From positions 62,001-126,000 of the forward strand of contig NZ_JAOASQ010000023.1 in the NCBI RefSeq assembly GCF_030158565.1: a stretch of 64,000 nt of DNA, in the 5' to 3' direction. Position 1 is the stretch's first letter; every line of letters starts with the position of its first letter. Both the position numbers and the translations under genes were made by a program. The notes under the pieces are model-generated. The model searched no databases and was not told where the DNA came from. It saw only the letters and a program-made list of their open reading frames with translations. This document shows positions 34,172 through 42,966 of this stretch, piece by piece. This DNA comes from Limnohabitans sp. (lineage in GTDB: Bacteria > Pseudomonadota > Gammaproteobacteria > Burkholderiales > Burkholderiaceae_C).

Positions 34172-37100
34172 TCAGACCGCTTCGTACTGGCGGCGGTAAG
34201 CCGTGTAGTAGAGCGTGGGAATCACGACCAAGGTCAGGATGGTCGAGACAAAGATGCCGAAGATCAGCGAGATGGCCAGACCGTTGAAGATCGGGTCATC
34301 AAGGATGAAGAAGGCGCCCAGCATGGCCGCACCGCCCGTGAGCATGATGGGCTGGGCACGGGTGATGGCCGACTGCACGATGGCCTGCTTGAAGGGCATG
34401 CCCTCTTTGACTTGCAGGTTGATGAAGTCCACCAGCAAGATGGAGTTGCGCACGATGATGCCGGCCAGCGCGATCATGCCGATCATGCTGGTGGCCGTGT
34501 ACTGCGACTGCAGCAGCGCATGCCCAGGCATCACACCGATGATGGTCAGCGGGATGGGGGCCATGATGATCAGCGGCGTGAGGTACGAGCCAAACTGCGC
34601 CACCACCAACAAATAAATCAGCACCAGGCCCACCGCATAAGCCGCACCCATGTCGCGGAAGGTCTCGTAAGTGATCTGCCACTCGCCGTCCCACTTGAGG
34701 GCGTAGCCGCGCCAAGCGTCAGACGGCTGGCTGATGAAGTACTCATTCAGGGCCGCACCATCGGGTGCCTGGATTTTCTGAATGTCGCTGCGCATCTTGA
34801 ACATGCCATACAGCGGACTGTCCAGCTTGCCCGCCATATCAGCGGTCACAAAGTTCACCGGCAACAGGTCCTTGTGGATCACGGGCTGCTCGCGCTCGCT
34901 GTCGGTCACCGTGACCAGCTCGCGGATCGGCACCAATTTGCCCGAAGCCCCACGCACGGTGAGTTGGAGCAAGGCCGACAAATCGCCATGCCGCTCGGCG
35001 GGCAGCTGAATCAAAGCCGCAGCCGGGTACTTGCTGCCGTCGTGCAAATAGGTGGTGGCCTCTCCCGCCAGGCCAGCACGCAAGGTGGTCACGATCGCCT
35101 GCTGGGGAATGCCCTGGGCCGCGGCCTTGCGGCGGTCCACCAGCAGCAGCTTGCGCGGTGCGGCGGCAATGCTGCTGTCGTCCACATCGACCACGTTGTC
35201 GGTCTTCTCAAAGATCGCCCGCACGGCCTTGGCCACGCGGCGGCGGCCTTCGGCGTCAGGCCCATAAATCTCAGCCACGATGGGCGCCAGCACGGGCGGG
35301 CCAGGCGGCATCTCGACCACTTTGACGTTGGCACCGAAGCGCTGGCCAATGGCCTGCAACTCGGGGCGCAAACGGGTGGCGATCACATGGCTTTTGTCCG
35401 AGCGGTGACTCTTGTCCACCAGCTTGACCTGCATGTCGCCCACCTCACCGCCAGCGCGCAGGTAGTACTGACGCACCAAGCCGTTGAAATTGATCGGCGA
35501 CGAGGTGCCTGCGTACGCTTGGTAATCGGTCACCTCGGGCTGCTGCGCCAAGTGCGCACCCAGCTCGCGCATGACAGCGGCGGTTTCTTCCACAGGTGTG
35601 CCAACAGGCATGTCGACCACCACCTGAAACTCCGACTTGTTGTCGAAGGGCAGCATCTTGAGCAGCACCAAACCCGTTGCAGGCAGCACCAAAGACAAGG
35701 CAATCAAACCCGCAATGCCCAGACCCAGCAGCTTGCGGTTGCGCGCACCCTGCTCCTTGTGCAACAAGGGCTCGAACACCCGCTCAAACAAGGGACCCAA
35801 CTTGGCGGCCAAGCCCGCAGGTGCAGCGTGTGCATCGCCTGCATGCGATGGTTTCATCCAGATGCGGGCCAACCAGGGCGTGACCACAAAGGCGATGGCC
35901 AGCGACAGCAACATGCCCATGCTGGCGTTGATCGGGATCGGGCTCATGTAGGGGCCCATCAAACCGCTCACAAAGGCCATGGGCAAGAGCGCGGCGATCA
36001 CGGTCATCGTGGCCAAAATGGTCGGGCCGCCGACTTCGTCGACCGCACCGGGAATGATCTCGGCCAGCGTCTTGCCCGGAAACAGCTGCTGGTGGCGGTG
36101 GATGTTTTCCACCACCACAATCGCATCGTCCACCAAAATGCCAATGGAAAAAATCAGCGCAAACAGCGACACGCGGTTGAGCGTGAAGCCCCATGCCCAG
36201 GAGGCGAACAGCGTCACCGTGAGCGTCAAAATCACGGCCGTGCCCACAATCGCCGCTTCGCGCTTGCCCAGTGCGATGAACACCAGCGCCACCACCGCTG
36301 CCGTGGCAAACAGCAGTTTCTGAATCAGCTTTTGCGCCTTGTCGTTGGCCGTGGCGCCGTAATTGCGGGTTTCGGCCACTTCCACCTCGGCCGGGATCAC
36401 CGTGCCGCGCAGCGCCGCCACGCGGTCCATCACGGCGTTGGCCACGTCGATGGCGTTTTCGCCGGCCTTTTTGGTGATGGTCAATGTCACAGCAGGGTAT
36501 TCACCGCCACCGGCTGACTTGCCCAAGCCGTGCATCACATAACGCGTGGCGGGCAAGGGGCCCTCTTCGACTTTGGCCACGTCCTTCAAAAACACCGGAC
36601 GGCCGCCTTGCACGGCCACCACGAGGTCAGCCACATCACTGGCTTGCGAGAGGAATGGCCCGGCCTCGATGCTCACGCTCTTGTTGCCCGCGATCAACTC
36701 GCCGACAGGCAAACCCATGTTGGCCGACTGCAATGCCATGCGCAGGTCTTGCACCGTGACGCCAAATCCGGACATGCGCTGTGGGTCGATCTGCACCAGC
36801 ACGGCACGGTCCGGGCCACCCAAGGTCTGCACATCTTGTGTGCCTTTGACGCGCTTGAGGTCGGCCTCCATGCTGTGCGCCACGCGCTCCAAGTTGTAGG
36901 CACTGGCGCCCTCGCTCTTGCTGAACAAGGTCAAGGTCACGATGGGCACATCGTCCACCCCCTTGGGCTTGATCAGTGGGTCCATCACGCCCAGGCCCTT
37001 GGGCAGCCAGTCCGCGTTGTCGCGGATCGTGTCGTGCAAGCGCACCAGCGCTTCGGTGCGCGGCACGCCCACCTTGAACTGCACCGTCAGCACCGCCACG

Positions 37101-37387
37101 CCAGGGCGAGACATCGACATGACGTGTTCAACGCCCGCGATTTTGGACAAGACCTGCTCGGCCGGGATGGCCACCATCTGCTCCACATCTCGCACGGCCG
37201 CGCCGGGGAAAGGCACCAGCACATTGGCCATGGTCACGTTGATCTGGGGCTCTTCTTCACGCGGCGTCACAAACACCGCAAAGATGCCCAACAGCAAAGC
37301 CACCAGCGCCAGCAGCGGGGTGATTTGTGCGCTTTGGAACAGGGCCGCAATGCGTCCGGAAATGCTCAAATTCTTTGGCTCGTTCAT
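34172..37387 (-). CDS. RND efflux permease (AcrB/MexB superfamily)
   Basis: Proton-driven inner membrane pump. 1071 residues: TM1 about 22-42, first periplasmic loop about 45-340, TM2-6, second loop about 560-860, TM8-12. The proton relay DD in GILVDDAIVVVENIHRH (TM4) is present, as is the conserved Lys/Thr of TM10-11. N-terminal PREEEPQINV marks a subfamily found with ArsR-type regulators, separate from classic AcrB multidrug pumps. Substrate unknown; the rhodanese/DUF2892/AhpD neighbours point to sulfur compounds or thiol-reactive molecules. Confidence 0.93.
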   Translation of the reverse strand: MNEPKNLSISGRIAALFQSAQITPLLALVALLLGIFAVFVTPREEEPQINVTMANVLVPFPGAAVRDVEQMVAIPAEQVLSKIAGVEHVMSMSRPGVAVLTVQFKVGVPRTEALVRLHDTIRDNADWLPKGLGVMDPLIKPKGVDDVPIVTLTLFSKSEGASAYNLERVAHSMEADLKRVKGTQDVQTLGGPDRAVLVQIDPQRMSGFGVTVQDLRMALQSANMGLPVGELIAGNKSVSIEAGPFLSQASDVADLVVAVQGGRPVFLKDVAKVEEGPLPATRYVMHGLGKSAGGGEYPAVTLTITKKAGENAIDVANAVMDRVAALRGTVIPAEVEVAETRNYGATANDKAQKLIQKLLFATAAVVALVFIALGKREAAIVGTAVILTLTVTLFASWAWGFTLNRVSLFALIFSIGILVDDAIVVVENIHRHQQLFPGKTLAEIIPGAVDEVGGPTILATMTVIAALLPMAFVSGLMGPYMSPIPINASMGMLLSLAIAFVVTPWLARIWMKPSHAGDAHAAPAGLAAKLGPLFERVFEPLLHKEQGARNRKLLGLGIAGLIALSLVLPATGLVLLKMLPFDNKSEFQVVVDMPVGTPVEETAAVMRELGAHLAQQPEVTDYQAYAGTSSPINFNGLVRQYYLRAGGEVGDMQVKLVDKSHRSDKSHVIATRLRPELQAIGQRFGANVKVVEMPPGPPVLAPIVAEIYGPDAEGRRRVAKAVRAIFEKTDNVVDVDDSSIAAAPRKLLLVDRRKAAAQGIPQQAIVTTLRAGLAGEATTYLHDGSKYPAAALIQLPAERHGDLSALLQLTVRGASGKLVPIRELVTVTDSEREQPVIHKDLLPVNFVTADMAGKLDSPLYGMFKMRSDIQKIQAPDGAALNEYFISQPSDAWRGYALKWDGEWQITYETFRDMGAAYAVGLVLIYLLVVAQFGSYLTPLIIMAPIPLTIIGVMPGHALLQSQYTATSMIGMIALAGIIVRNSILLVDFINLQVKEGMPFKQAIVQSAITRAQPIMLTGGAAMLGAFFILDDPIFNGLAISLIFGIFVSTILTLVVIPTLYYTAYRRQYEAV

Positions 37388-37399
37388 ATCGGGCCCCTG

Positions 37400-38458
37400 T
37401 CAGCGCACAGCGCCAGCCAACTGCGGTTCGGCAGCGACTTTGTCTTCCTTGCGAAGACCGCTCAAGACCTCCACCCGGTCGCCCGAGGTTTGGCCCAAAC
37501 GCACCTGACGCAAGCTGGGCTTGCCCTGAGCATCCAGCACATACACACCCGTCATTTCTGCGCGGCGCACGATGGCATTCACTGGCAAGAAGAGCCGCTC
37601 AGGACCGGCCTTGCTCACCGCCACGCCCGGCAACCACACGCGGGCAAACATGCCTGGCGCCAAGCCTTCCACGCCGACAGGCAAACTCAGCCGGATCTGA
37701 CCGGTGTGTGTGACCGGATCGACGGCGGGCAGGACCTGAATTTGTAGCGGCAGTTGAGGCGTGCTGTATGCGGCCAGGCCCGGTAATTCATAACGGACGG
37801 CTTTGGGCTGTGCATGGGCCGCGACCAACAAGGCCTGTGGTACAGCCGCTGTCACACGCAATGCAGAAGGGTCATACACGGTCAGCAGGGGCTTGCCCGG
37901 CATGGCCATGTCGCCCAAGGTCACGGACACGTCGCTGACCACACCGGCATAAGGCGCATTCAGCACAAAAAAGCCGGACTGGGTTTGCGCCGCTTGGTTG
38001 TTTGCCTGCAATGCTTTCACCTGCGCCCGGGCCGCATCCCACTGCGCCTGTGCGCGGTCAAAAGCGGCCTGACTGATGTATTGCTTGCTCAGCAGCTGCT
38101 TTTGACGCTCCAGCTCTTTGCTGGCCACGGCCAGATTGGCCTGCGCAGCCTCGACCTGTGCGCTGGCACCGATCACATTTTGCTGAGCTGCCCGGGCATC
38201 GATGCGCAAGAGCGCCTGTCCGGCCTTGACCCGGTCACCGGCTTTCACGAGCAAGGCCACGACAGCGCCAGCCACCTGTGTGGACAAGGTGGTTTGACGC
38301 ACCGCTTCCACCACGCCGTCCAAGCTGCTGTCGGCCTGCGACAGGCCTGCGCCTTGCACCGCGATCGCTTTCAGCGGCTGACCATCAGCAGCCCAGACAG
38401 CCCCTTGCGACAACAAGGTTGCCAATGCGGCCAGGGTCAACAGGGAGTTGCGCTTCAT
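37400..38458 (-). CDS. RND periplasmic adaptor (membrane fusion protein)
   Basis: Bridges permease and TolC channel. 352 residues; signal peptide MKRNSLLTLAALATLLSQGAVWA. Barrel-sandwich and α-hairpin (about 55-165: VVALLVKAGDRVKAGQALLRIDARAAQQ...), lipoyl-like half VLNAPYAGVVSDVSVTLGDM, and C-terminal β-barrel. It lies 12 bp before the permease gene and is first in the operon, just behind the divergent arsR promoter region. No lipobox cysteine. Confidence 0.92.
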   Translation of the reverse strand: MKRNSLLTLAALATLLSQGAVWAADGQPLKAIAVQGAGLSQADSSLDGVVEAVRQTTLSTQVAGAVVALLVKAGDRVKAGQALLRIDARAAQQNVIGASAQVEAAQANLAVASKELERQKQLLSKQYISQAAFDRAQAQWDAARAQVKALQANNQAAQTQSGFFVLNAPYAGVVSDVSVTLGDMAMPGKPLLTVYDPSALRVTAAVPQALLVAAHAQPKAVRYELPGLAAYSTPQLPLQIQVLPAVDPVTHTGQIRLSLPVGVEGLAPGMFARVWLPGVAVSKAGPERLFLPVNAIVRRAEMTGVYVLDAQGKPSLRQVRLGQTSGDRVEVLSGLRKEDKVAAEPQLAGAVR

Positions 38459-38499
38459 CGTTTTGTCCTTTGTTACTTAGCTTTACGCTTATTTAACTG

Positions 38500-38517
38500 A
38501 TTGATTAATTATCTAAT
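38500..38517. promoter_or_regulatory. AT-rich imperfect palindrome, candidate ArsR operator
   Basis: ATTGATTAATTATCTAAT between the divergent adaptor gene and arsR, centred on TAATTA, next to a TACAAT (38520-38525) that can be the -10 of arsR. Position and symmetry fit an autoregulated ArsR site. Confidence 0.5.
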
Positions 38518-38554
38518 GATACAATGAAAAAAGCAAGCTGCCAGGAACCACGCA

Positions 38555-38935
38555 ATGAAAAAAGTCACCCCCCCAGATCAGCCAGACTGCAAGCCCATGA
38601 TGCAGCTGCCCGAGGGTGCCCTGACAGAAGTCGCCGCCTACTTTCAGGTCTTGGCCGAGCCCACAAGGCTGCAAATCCTCAACCTCTTGCGAACGGGCGA
38701 GCGCAATGTGGGCGAGCTGGCCCAGATGTGCGGCTTCACCGCAGCCAACGTGTCGCGCCACCTGGCCCTGATGACACAACAAGGTCTGGTTGAGCGGGAA
38801 AGCCGTGGCACCAGCGCTTTTTACAAAATCGCCGACCCGGCCATCTTTGCGCTGTGCGATCTGGTCTGCGGCAACATCACCCGCCAGATTGAACGCTCAG
38901 CCGCTCGCCGAGCCGCCTTCACCTCGCTGCCCTGA
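38555..38935 (+). CDS. ArsR-family repressor of the divergent RND operon
   Basis: 126 residues; winged helix about 22-95 (FQVLAEPTRLQILNLLRTGERNVGELAQMCGFTAANVSRHLALMTQQGLVERE). Cysteines at 12, 59, 101 and 105; C59 lies at the recognition helix and C101/C105 in the C-terminal helix, a layout that could sense metals or form disulfide/persulfide links, as in the BigR/SqrR group. The canonical ArsR CxC metal site is absent. Divergent from the RND operon, so it most likely represses it and itself. An earlier ATG at 38524 is out of frame. Confidence 0.86.
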   Translation: MKKVTPPDQPDCKPMMQLPEGALTEVAAYFQVLAEPTRLQILNLLRTGERNVGELAQMCGFTAANVSRHLALMTQQGLVERESRGTSAFYKIADPAIFALCDLVCGNITRQIERSAARRAAFTSLP

Positions 38936-39088
38936 GACCAGACTAAACCGACGCGGCAACGGCTTCGGTGTGCTGCGCCACCAGAAGCAGGCCCCCGTTG
39001 GTCCATCCAGCTGGCCAAAGCGACTGAAAAATTTAAGCGCCGCCTCAGAAAAAGCCTGTATCGCCCTTTAGAATCGACGGCTTCGTGT

Positions 39089-39164
39089 GGGACCATAGCT
39101 CAGTTGGTAGAGCAGCGGACTTTTAATCCGTTTGTCGTGGGTTCGACCCCCGCTGGTCCCACCA
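39089..39164 (+). tRNA. tRNA-Lys(UUU)
   Basis: 76 nt with encoded CCA. Acceptor GGGACCA/TGGTCCC, D-arm GCTC/GAGC, anticodon stem GCGGA/TCCGT with loop CTTTTAA (anticodon UUU), T-arm GTGGG-TTCGACC-CCCGC. A TAGAAT -10 lies at 39069-39074. Confidence 0.97.
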
Positions 39165-39175
39165 CCGATACGCCA

Positions 39176-39213
39176 AAGCCACTGGATACGCTTGTACCCA
39201 GTGGCTTTTTCTT
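39176..39213 (+). terminator. Intrinsic terminator after tRNA-Lys
   Basis: AAGCCACTGG ... CCAGTGGCTTTTT: stem of about 10 bp, 12-nt loop, then T-run. Confidence 0.85.
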
Positions 39214-39289
39214 TGGCCGCTGCGCCTTTCTGCTCGGCCCCGCAGGCACAATCCACCCGCACCGTACAGCCCAAGCACAGGAGCCTGCC

Positions 39290-39736
39290 ATGCCGTTTTT
39301 CGTTGACACTTCGCCACCCGGACACTGCATCTTTTGCAGACTGGTCAACAAAGAAATTCCCGCCGCCATCGTGTTCGAAGACGATCAGACCCTGGCCTTC
39401 ATGGACCTGGGGCAGGTCAATCCGGGCCATGTGCTGGTGGCCAGCAAACGCCATGCGGCCACCTTGCTGGACCTGAGCGCCGACGAAGCCGCCGCCGTGA
39501 TGCGCACCGCCCACCGCGTGGCACAAGCCATTTCAGCGACCTTTGACCCGCCCGGCTTGACCTTGCTGCAAGCCAACGGCAAAGAAGGCGAGCAAACGGT
39601 GTTCCACTTCCACATGCATGTGGTGCCACGCCATGCCCATGATGGCATCGCCCTGACCTGGCCGCGCAAGGAGCCGCCACGCGAGGTCCTGCAGGCCCAT
39701 GCGCAGCGTTTGGTACAGGCGCTGAAACCGCTCTGA
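39290..39736 (+). CDS. HIT-family protein (nucleotide hydrolase)
   Basis: 148 residues from ATG 39290, preceded by ACAGGAG. HIT motif HFHMHVVPRH (HxHxHxx) near 107; the N-terminus HCIFCRLVNKEIPAAIVFEDD is characteristic, with the CxxC of zinc-binding HIT proteins partly kept (C-I-F-C). Hydrolyses purine nucleoside phosphoramidates or dinucleoside polyphosphates; the true substrate is unknown. It stands alone after tRNA-Lys. Longer in-frame starts would run into the tRNA. Confidence 0.92.
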   Translation: MPFFVDTSPPGHCIFCRLVNKEIPAAIVFEDDQTLAFMDLGQVNPGHVLVASKRHAATLLDLSADEAAAVMRTAHRVAQAISATFDPPGLTLLQANGKEGEQTVFHFHMHVVPRHAHDGIALTWPRKEPPREVLQAHAQRLVQALKPL

Positions 39737-39749
39737 CCGATCTCTCAGT

Positions 39750-39777
39750 GTCATCCCGGGCGAAGACCCGGGATCCA
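39750..39777. repeat. REP-like dispersed repeat, single copy
   Basis: GTCATCCCGGGCGAAGACCC GGGATCCA-type element with CCCGGG inverted halves. It matches the units at 41465-41699 and the arms at 55993-56063. Confidence 0.7.
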
Positions 39778-39790
39778 TGCCCGCATGCTT

Positions 39791-41425
39791 TTAATGTTGG
39801 GGCTGCCGCAAAGTGCGGCTGAGCAAGATCACCGGAATGAGCCCCACCAGCACCAGCGCCAGCGATGGCAAAGCCGCTTCACCCAGCCGCTCGTCGCGCG
39901 CCAACTGGTAAGCCACCACGGCCAAGGTGTCGCTGTTGAAAGGCCGCAGCACCATGGTGGCGGGCAACTCTTTCATCACGTCCACAAACACCAGCAATGC
40001 GGCGGCCACCGTGGTGCGCTTCAGCAAAGGCACATGCACCCGGCGCAACAAGCCCCAGCCCGTCACGCCCAGCATGCGGGCCGAGTCGTCCAGGCTGGCA
40101 GGTATGCGGGCATAACCGCTTTGCACCGACTGCAAAGCCACCGCGCAAAAGCGCACCAAATAGGCCCACACCAAGCCCAAAGACGTGGCCGTGATCCAAG
40201 CCCCAGCCGACGATGCAGGCCAAGTCTGCTGAATCCAGCCGACGGGCAAGAGCAAGCCCACCACCACCACCGCACCGGGAATGGCATACCCCAATCCGAC
40301 CAACTGGATTGCCGAACGGCTGATGCGATCAGCCCGCGTGCGCACGCTGAAAGCCAGCGCCAGCGCCACGCCCACGGCCAACACAGCGGTCACTGCGCCC
40401 AGGCGCAAGCTGGTCAAGGCCCATTGCACAAAACGTTCCCAAGGCAGCTCGGTGGACTCCCCCAGCAAAGCCCGCAGCATGATGAGCACCGGCAACACAA
40501 AGCCCAGCAAGACCGGCAAAGTGCACACCGTCCAGGCCAGCAGACGGCGCCAACCAACCAGCCGCACAGGCTGCGCCTCGGCCGAGCCCTGACGACCGCC
40601 GCGCCCTTGGTTGAAACGCATGCGCTTTTGGGCGCGTTGCTCCAGCTGCAACAAAACCACCACCACCGCCAACAGCACCGTGGCCAACTGGGCTGCCGCG
40701 ATCCGGTTGTCCATCGACAGCCAGGCTTTGTAGATGCCCGCCGTGAAGGTCTGGATGCCGAAGTAGCTGGACACCCCAAAGTCGGCCAGAGTCTCCATGA
40801 GGGCCAAGGCCACACCGGCCGCCACCGCAGGCCGCGCCAGCGGCAAAGCGATCTCACGGATGCGGCGGGTCAGCGGCGCACCCAGCAAACGGGCCGCTTC
40901 CATCAAACCAGCGGCACGCTCCACCAGCGCAGTGCGGGCCAGCAAATAGACATACGGGTACAGCGCCAACGTGAACACCAGCGCCGCGCCCCAGACGCTG
41001 CGCACGTCGGGCCACAAACGGCCTTGCAGCCCCAAGCCTTCGCGCAATGCCACTTGCAAGGGGCCGCTGAACTGCAAAAAATCGGTGTACGCGTAGGCCA
41101 CCACATAAGCGGGCATGGCCAGCGGCAAGAGCAGCAGCCATTCAAAAATGCCGCGCCCCGGAAAATCGAACAACGTGACCAACGCCGCCGTGGCCAGGCC
41201 CAGGACCGTCACGCCCACCGCCACCATCAGGCACAGGCCCAGCGTGGTCAGCGCGTAATCGGGCAGCACCGTGCGGCCCATTTCCAACAAGATGTCTGCG
41301 CTTTGGGGGCTCCACTGCAACCAGGAGCCGAGCACGGTCAACACCGGCAAGGCCAAAGCCAGTGCCAGCAAGGCGTAAAGCAAGGAAAGAATGCCCGATG
41401 AACGGCGCGCCAAAGTTCGCAACAT
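39791..41425 (-). CDS. ABC transporter permease, ferric-iron type (FbpB/AfuB), two fused permease domains
   Basis: 544 residues from ATG 41425 (MLRTLARRSSGIL). About 12 transmembrane helices in two binding-protein-dependent permease domains (about 60-260 and 330-540). EAA loops: EAARLLGAPLTRRIREIALPLARPAV and a second DDSARMLGVTGWGLLRRVHVPLL. The ATPase partner is divergent at 41748; a periplasmic binding protein is not in the window. TACAAT ends 9 bp before the ATG, so the transcript may be leaderless or have a very short leader. An upstream start (41452) would add nine residues. Confidence 0.9.
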   Translation of the reverse strand: MLRTLARRSSGILSLLYALLALALALPVLTVLGSWLQWSPQSADILLEMGRTVLPDYALTTLGLCLMVAVGVTVLGLATAALVTLFDFPGRGIFEWLLLLPLAMPAYVVAYAYTDFLQFSGPLQVALREGLGLQGRLWPDVRSVWGAALVFTLALYPYVYLLARTALVERAAGLMEAARLLGAPLTRRIREIALPLARPAVAAGVALALMETLADFGVSSYFGIQTFTAGIYKAWLSMDNRIAAAQLATVLLAVVVVLLQLEQRAQKRMRFNQGRGGRQGSAEAQPVRLVGWRRLLAWTVCTLPVLLGFVLPVLIMLRALLGESTELPWERFVQWALTSLRLGAVTAVLAVGVALALAFSVRTRADRISRSAIQLVGLGYAIPGAVVVVGLLLPVGWIQQTWPASSAGAWITATSLGLVWAYLVRFCAVALQSVQSGYARIPASLDDSARMLGVTGWGLLRRVHVPLLKRTTVAAALLVFVDVMKELPATMVLRPFNSDTLAVVAYQLARDERLGEAALPSLALVLVGLIPVILLSRTLRQPQH

Positions 41426-41464
41426 ATCGCAAGGATTGTAGAAGGCGTTCACCGACGAGAACTT

Positions 41465-41699
41465 GTCACCCCGGGCGAAGACCCGGAGGCCATCTGCAAC
41501 TGCGTGGATACCGGATCAAGTCCGGTATGACAGCAAATGACCCGTCACCCCGGGCGAAGACCCGGGGTCCAACTGCAACTGCGTGGATACCGGATCCAGT
41601 CCGGTATGACAGCCAATGACCCGTCACCCCGGGCGAAGACCCGGGGTCCATTTCTCCTGCAACCATGGTTCCCGGATCCAGTCCGGGATGACCGATGAC
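41465..41699. repeat. Three tandem copies of a 79-bp REP-like unit
   Basis: Units begin at 41465, 41544 and 41623 (period 79). Each has GTCACCCCGGGCGAAGACCC at its start and a TCCGG-TATGAC or TCCGGGATGAC segment at its end, so it contains inverted CCGG-rich halves able to fold. Units 1 and 2 differ at few positions; unit 3 diverges in the middle. Between the two divergent ABC transporter genes. Confidence 0.85.
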
Positions 41700-41734
41700 T
41701 GAATGCCTCATTCCGGGGGGGAACTCAACCTCCC

Positions 41735-41740
41735 TACAAT
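41735..41740 (+). promoter_or_regulatory. -10 element (TACAAT) directly before the ABC ATPase start codon
   Basis: Only 7 bp separate this -10 from the ATG at 41748, so the predicted transcription start is at or next to the A of the start codon. No Shine-Dalgarno fits in between. Confidence 0.45.
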
Positions 41741-41747
41741 CAAGACC

Positions 41748-42908
41748 ATGTTTCTCGAGCTCAGCCAACTGGACATCCAATACCCTGGTCGCAACACGCC
41801 TGCCGTGCAGGGCGTGAACTTGGGCCTGCGCGCGGGTGAAATTGGTGTATTGATCGGGCCCTCGGGCTGTGGCAAGACGACTTTGCTGCGCGCCGTGGCG
41901 GGTCTGGAGCCGGTCTCGGGCGGCAAGGTTTTGCTGTCACAACGCGTGGTCAGCGAAGCGGGCCACACCGTGCCCGCCGAGCAACGCCGCATCGGCATGG
42001 TGTTCCAGGACTACGCGCTCTTCCCCCACATGGATGTCGGGCGCAATGTGGGCTTTGGCATTGAGCACCTGCCCAAAGCCGAGCGCACACGGCGCGTGGC
42101 CGAGGTGCTGACCTTGGTCGGCCTCGAAGGTGCTGAAAAGCGCTTTCCGCACGAACTGTCGGGCGGCCAACAACAACGCGTGGCCCTGGCCCGCGCCTTG
42201 GCCCCCCAGCCCGATTTGCTCTTGCTCGACGAGCCGTTTTCCAACCTCGACATCGACCTGCGCGAACGCCTGGCGCAAGAGGTGCGCAACATCCTCAAGG
42301 CCGCCAAGGCCACGGCGCTGCTGGTCACGCACGACCAGCTTGAGGCCTTTGCCATCGGGGACGTGATCGGCGTGATGAACGAAGGTCGGCTGCACCAGTG
42401 GGACGATGCGTACAGCCTGTACCACCGCCCAGCCACCCGCTTTGTGGCCGACTTCATCGGCCACGGCGTCTTCACCCCGGCCACGCTGCGCGAGGTCAAT
42501 GGTCAGGTGGTGGTGGACACACCGGTGGGCGAGTTGACCGATGTGGCCGAATGCCCCCTGCCCTGCGCGTTTGAAGGGGGGCAGTGCGATGTGCTGCTGC
42601 GCGCCGACGACATCGTGCACGACGACGATGCACCTGTGAAAGCCGAGATCATCCGCAAGGCGTTTCGCGGATCAGAATTTTTGTACACCTTGCGTTTGGC
42701 CAGCGGCGACTTGCTGATGGCCCATGTGCCCAGCCACCACGACCACAAGCTGGGCGAGTGGATTGGCATACGCGCCGAGGTAGACCACGTCGTCACCTTC
42801 AACCGCGCCTGCCCGGTGAACCACCGCGAGTTGTGCCAGATGCCTTGCGCCAAGGCCGAGTCTTGCGAGCACACCGCGCCGCAATACCAGCCAGTCAAGC
42901 TGGTTTAA
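41748..42908 (+). CDS. ABC transporter ATP-binding protein, ferric-iron type (FbpC-like)
   Basis: 386 residues from ATG 41748. Walker A GPSGCGKTT (about 38-46), Q-loop FQDYALFPHM, signature LSGGQQQRVALARAL, Walker B LLLLDEPFSNLD, H-loop VTHD; TOBE-like C-terminal domain (about 285-365). The last 30 residues hold four cysteines (ACPVNHRELCQMPCAKAESC), unusual for FbpC and suggestive of a metal- or redox-binding tail. It energises the divergent permease. Confidence 0.91.
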   Translation: MFLELSQLDIQYPGRNTPAVQGVNLGLRAGEIGVLIGPSGCGKTTLLRAVAGLEPVSGGKVLLSQRVVSEAGHTVPAEQRRIGMVFQDYALFPHMDVGRNVGFGIEHLPKAERTRRVAEVLTLVGLEGAEKRFPHELSGGQQQRVALARALAPQPDLLLLDEPFSNLDIDLRERLAQEVRNILKAAKATALLVTHDQLEAFAIGDVIGVMNEGRLHQWDDAYSLYHRPATRFVADFIGHGVFTPATLREVNGQVVVDTPVGELTDVAECPLPCAFEGGQCDVLLRADDIVHDDDAPVKAEIIRKAFRGSEFLYTLRLASGDLLMAHVPSHHDHKLGEWIGIRAEVDHVVTFNRACPVNHRELCQMPCAKAESCEHTAPQYQPVKLV

Positions 42909-42966
42909 GCCTGACGGCATGACAGCTCGGCGGCCGTAACCGCCGATTTCGACAGCTCAAGGCTTC

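Noticed and set aside
34412-36517. 701-codon open frame on the plus strand across the RND permease
   Set aside because: Antisense shadow of a well-conserved RND gene; the composition (very rich in His, Gln, Arg) is typical of such shadows.
38524-38793. Alternative 89-codon frame at the arsR start
   Set aside because: Out of frame with arsR and lacking any family pattern; arsR itself has a complete winged helix.
39785-41401. 538-codon open frame opposite the ABC permease
   Set aside because: Shadow of the permease; low-complexity His/Gln/Arg translation.
41465-41699. CRISPR array
   Set aside because: Only three units with a 79-bp period, and the whole unit is repeated instead of short repeats with unique spacers; no cas genes.
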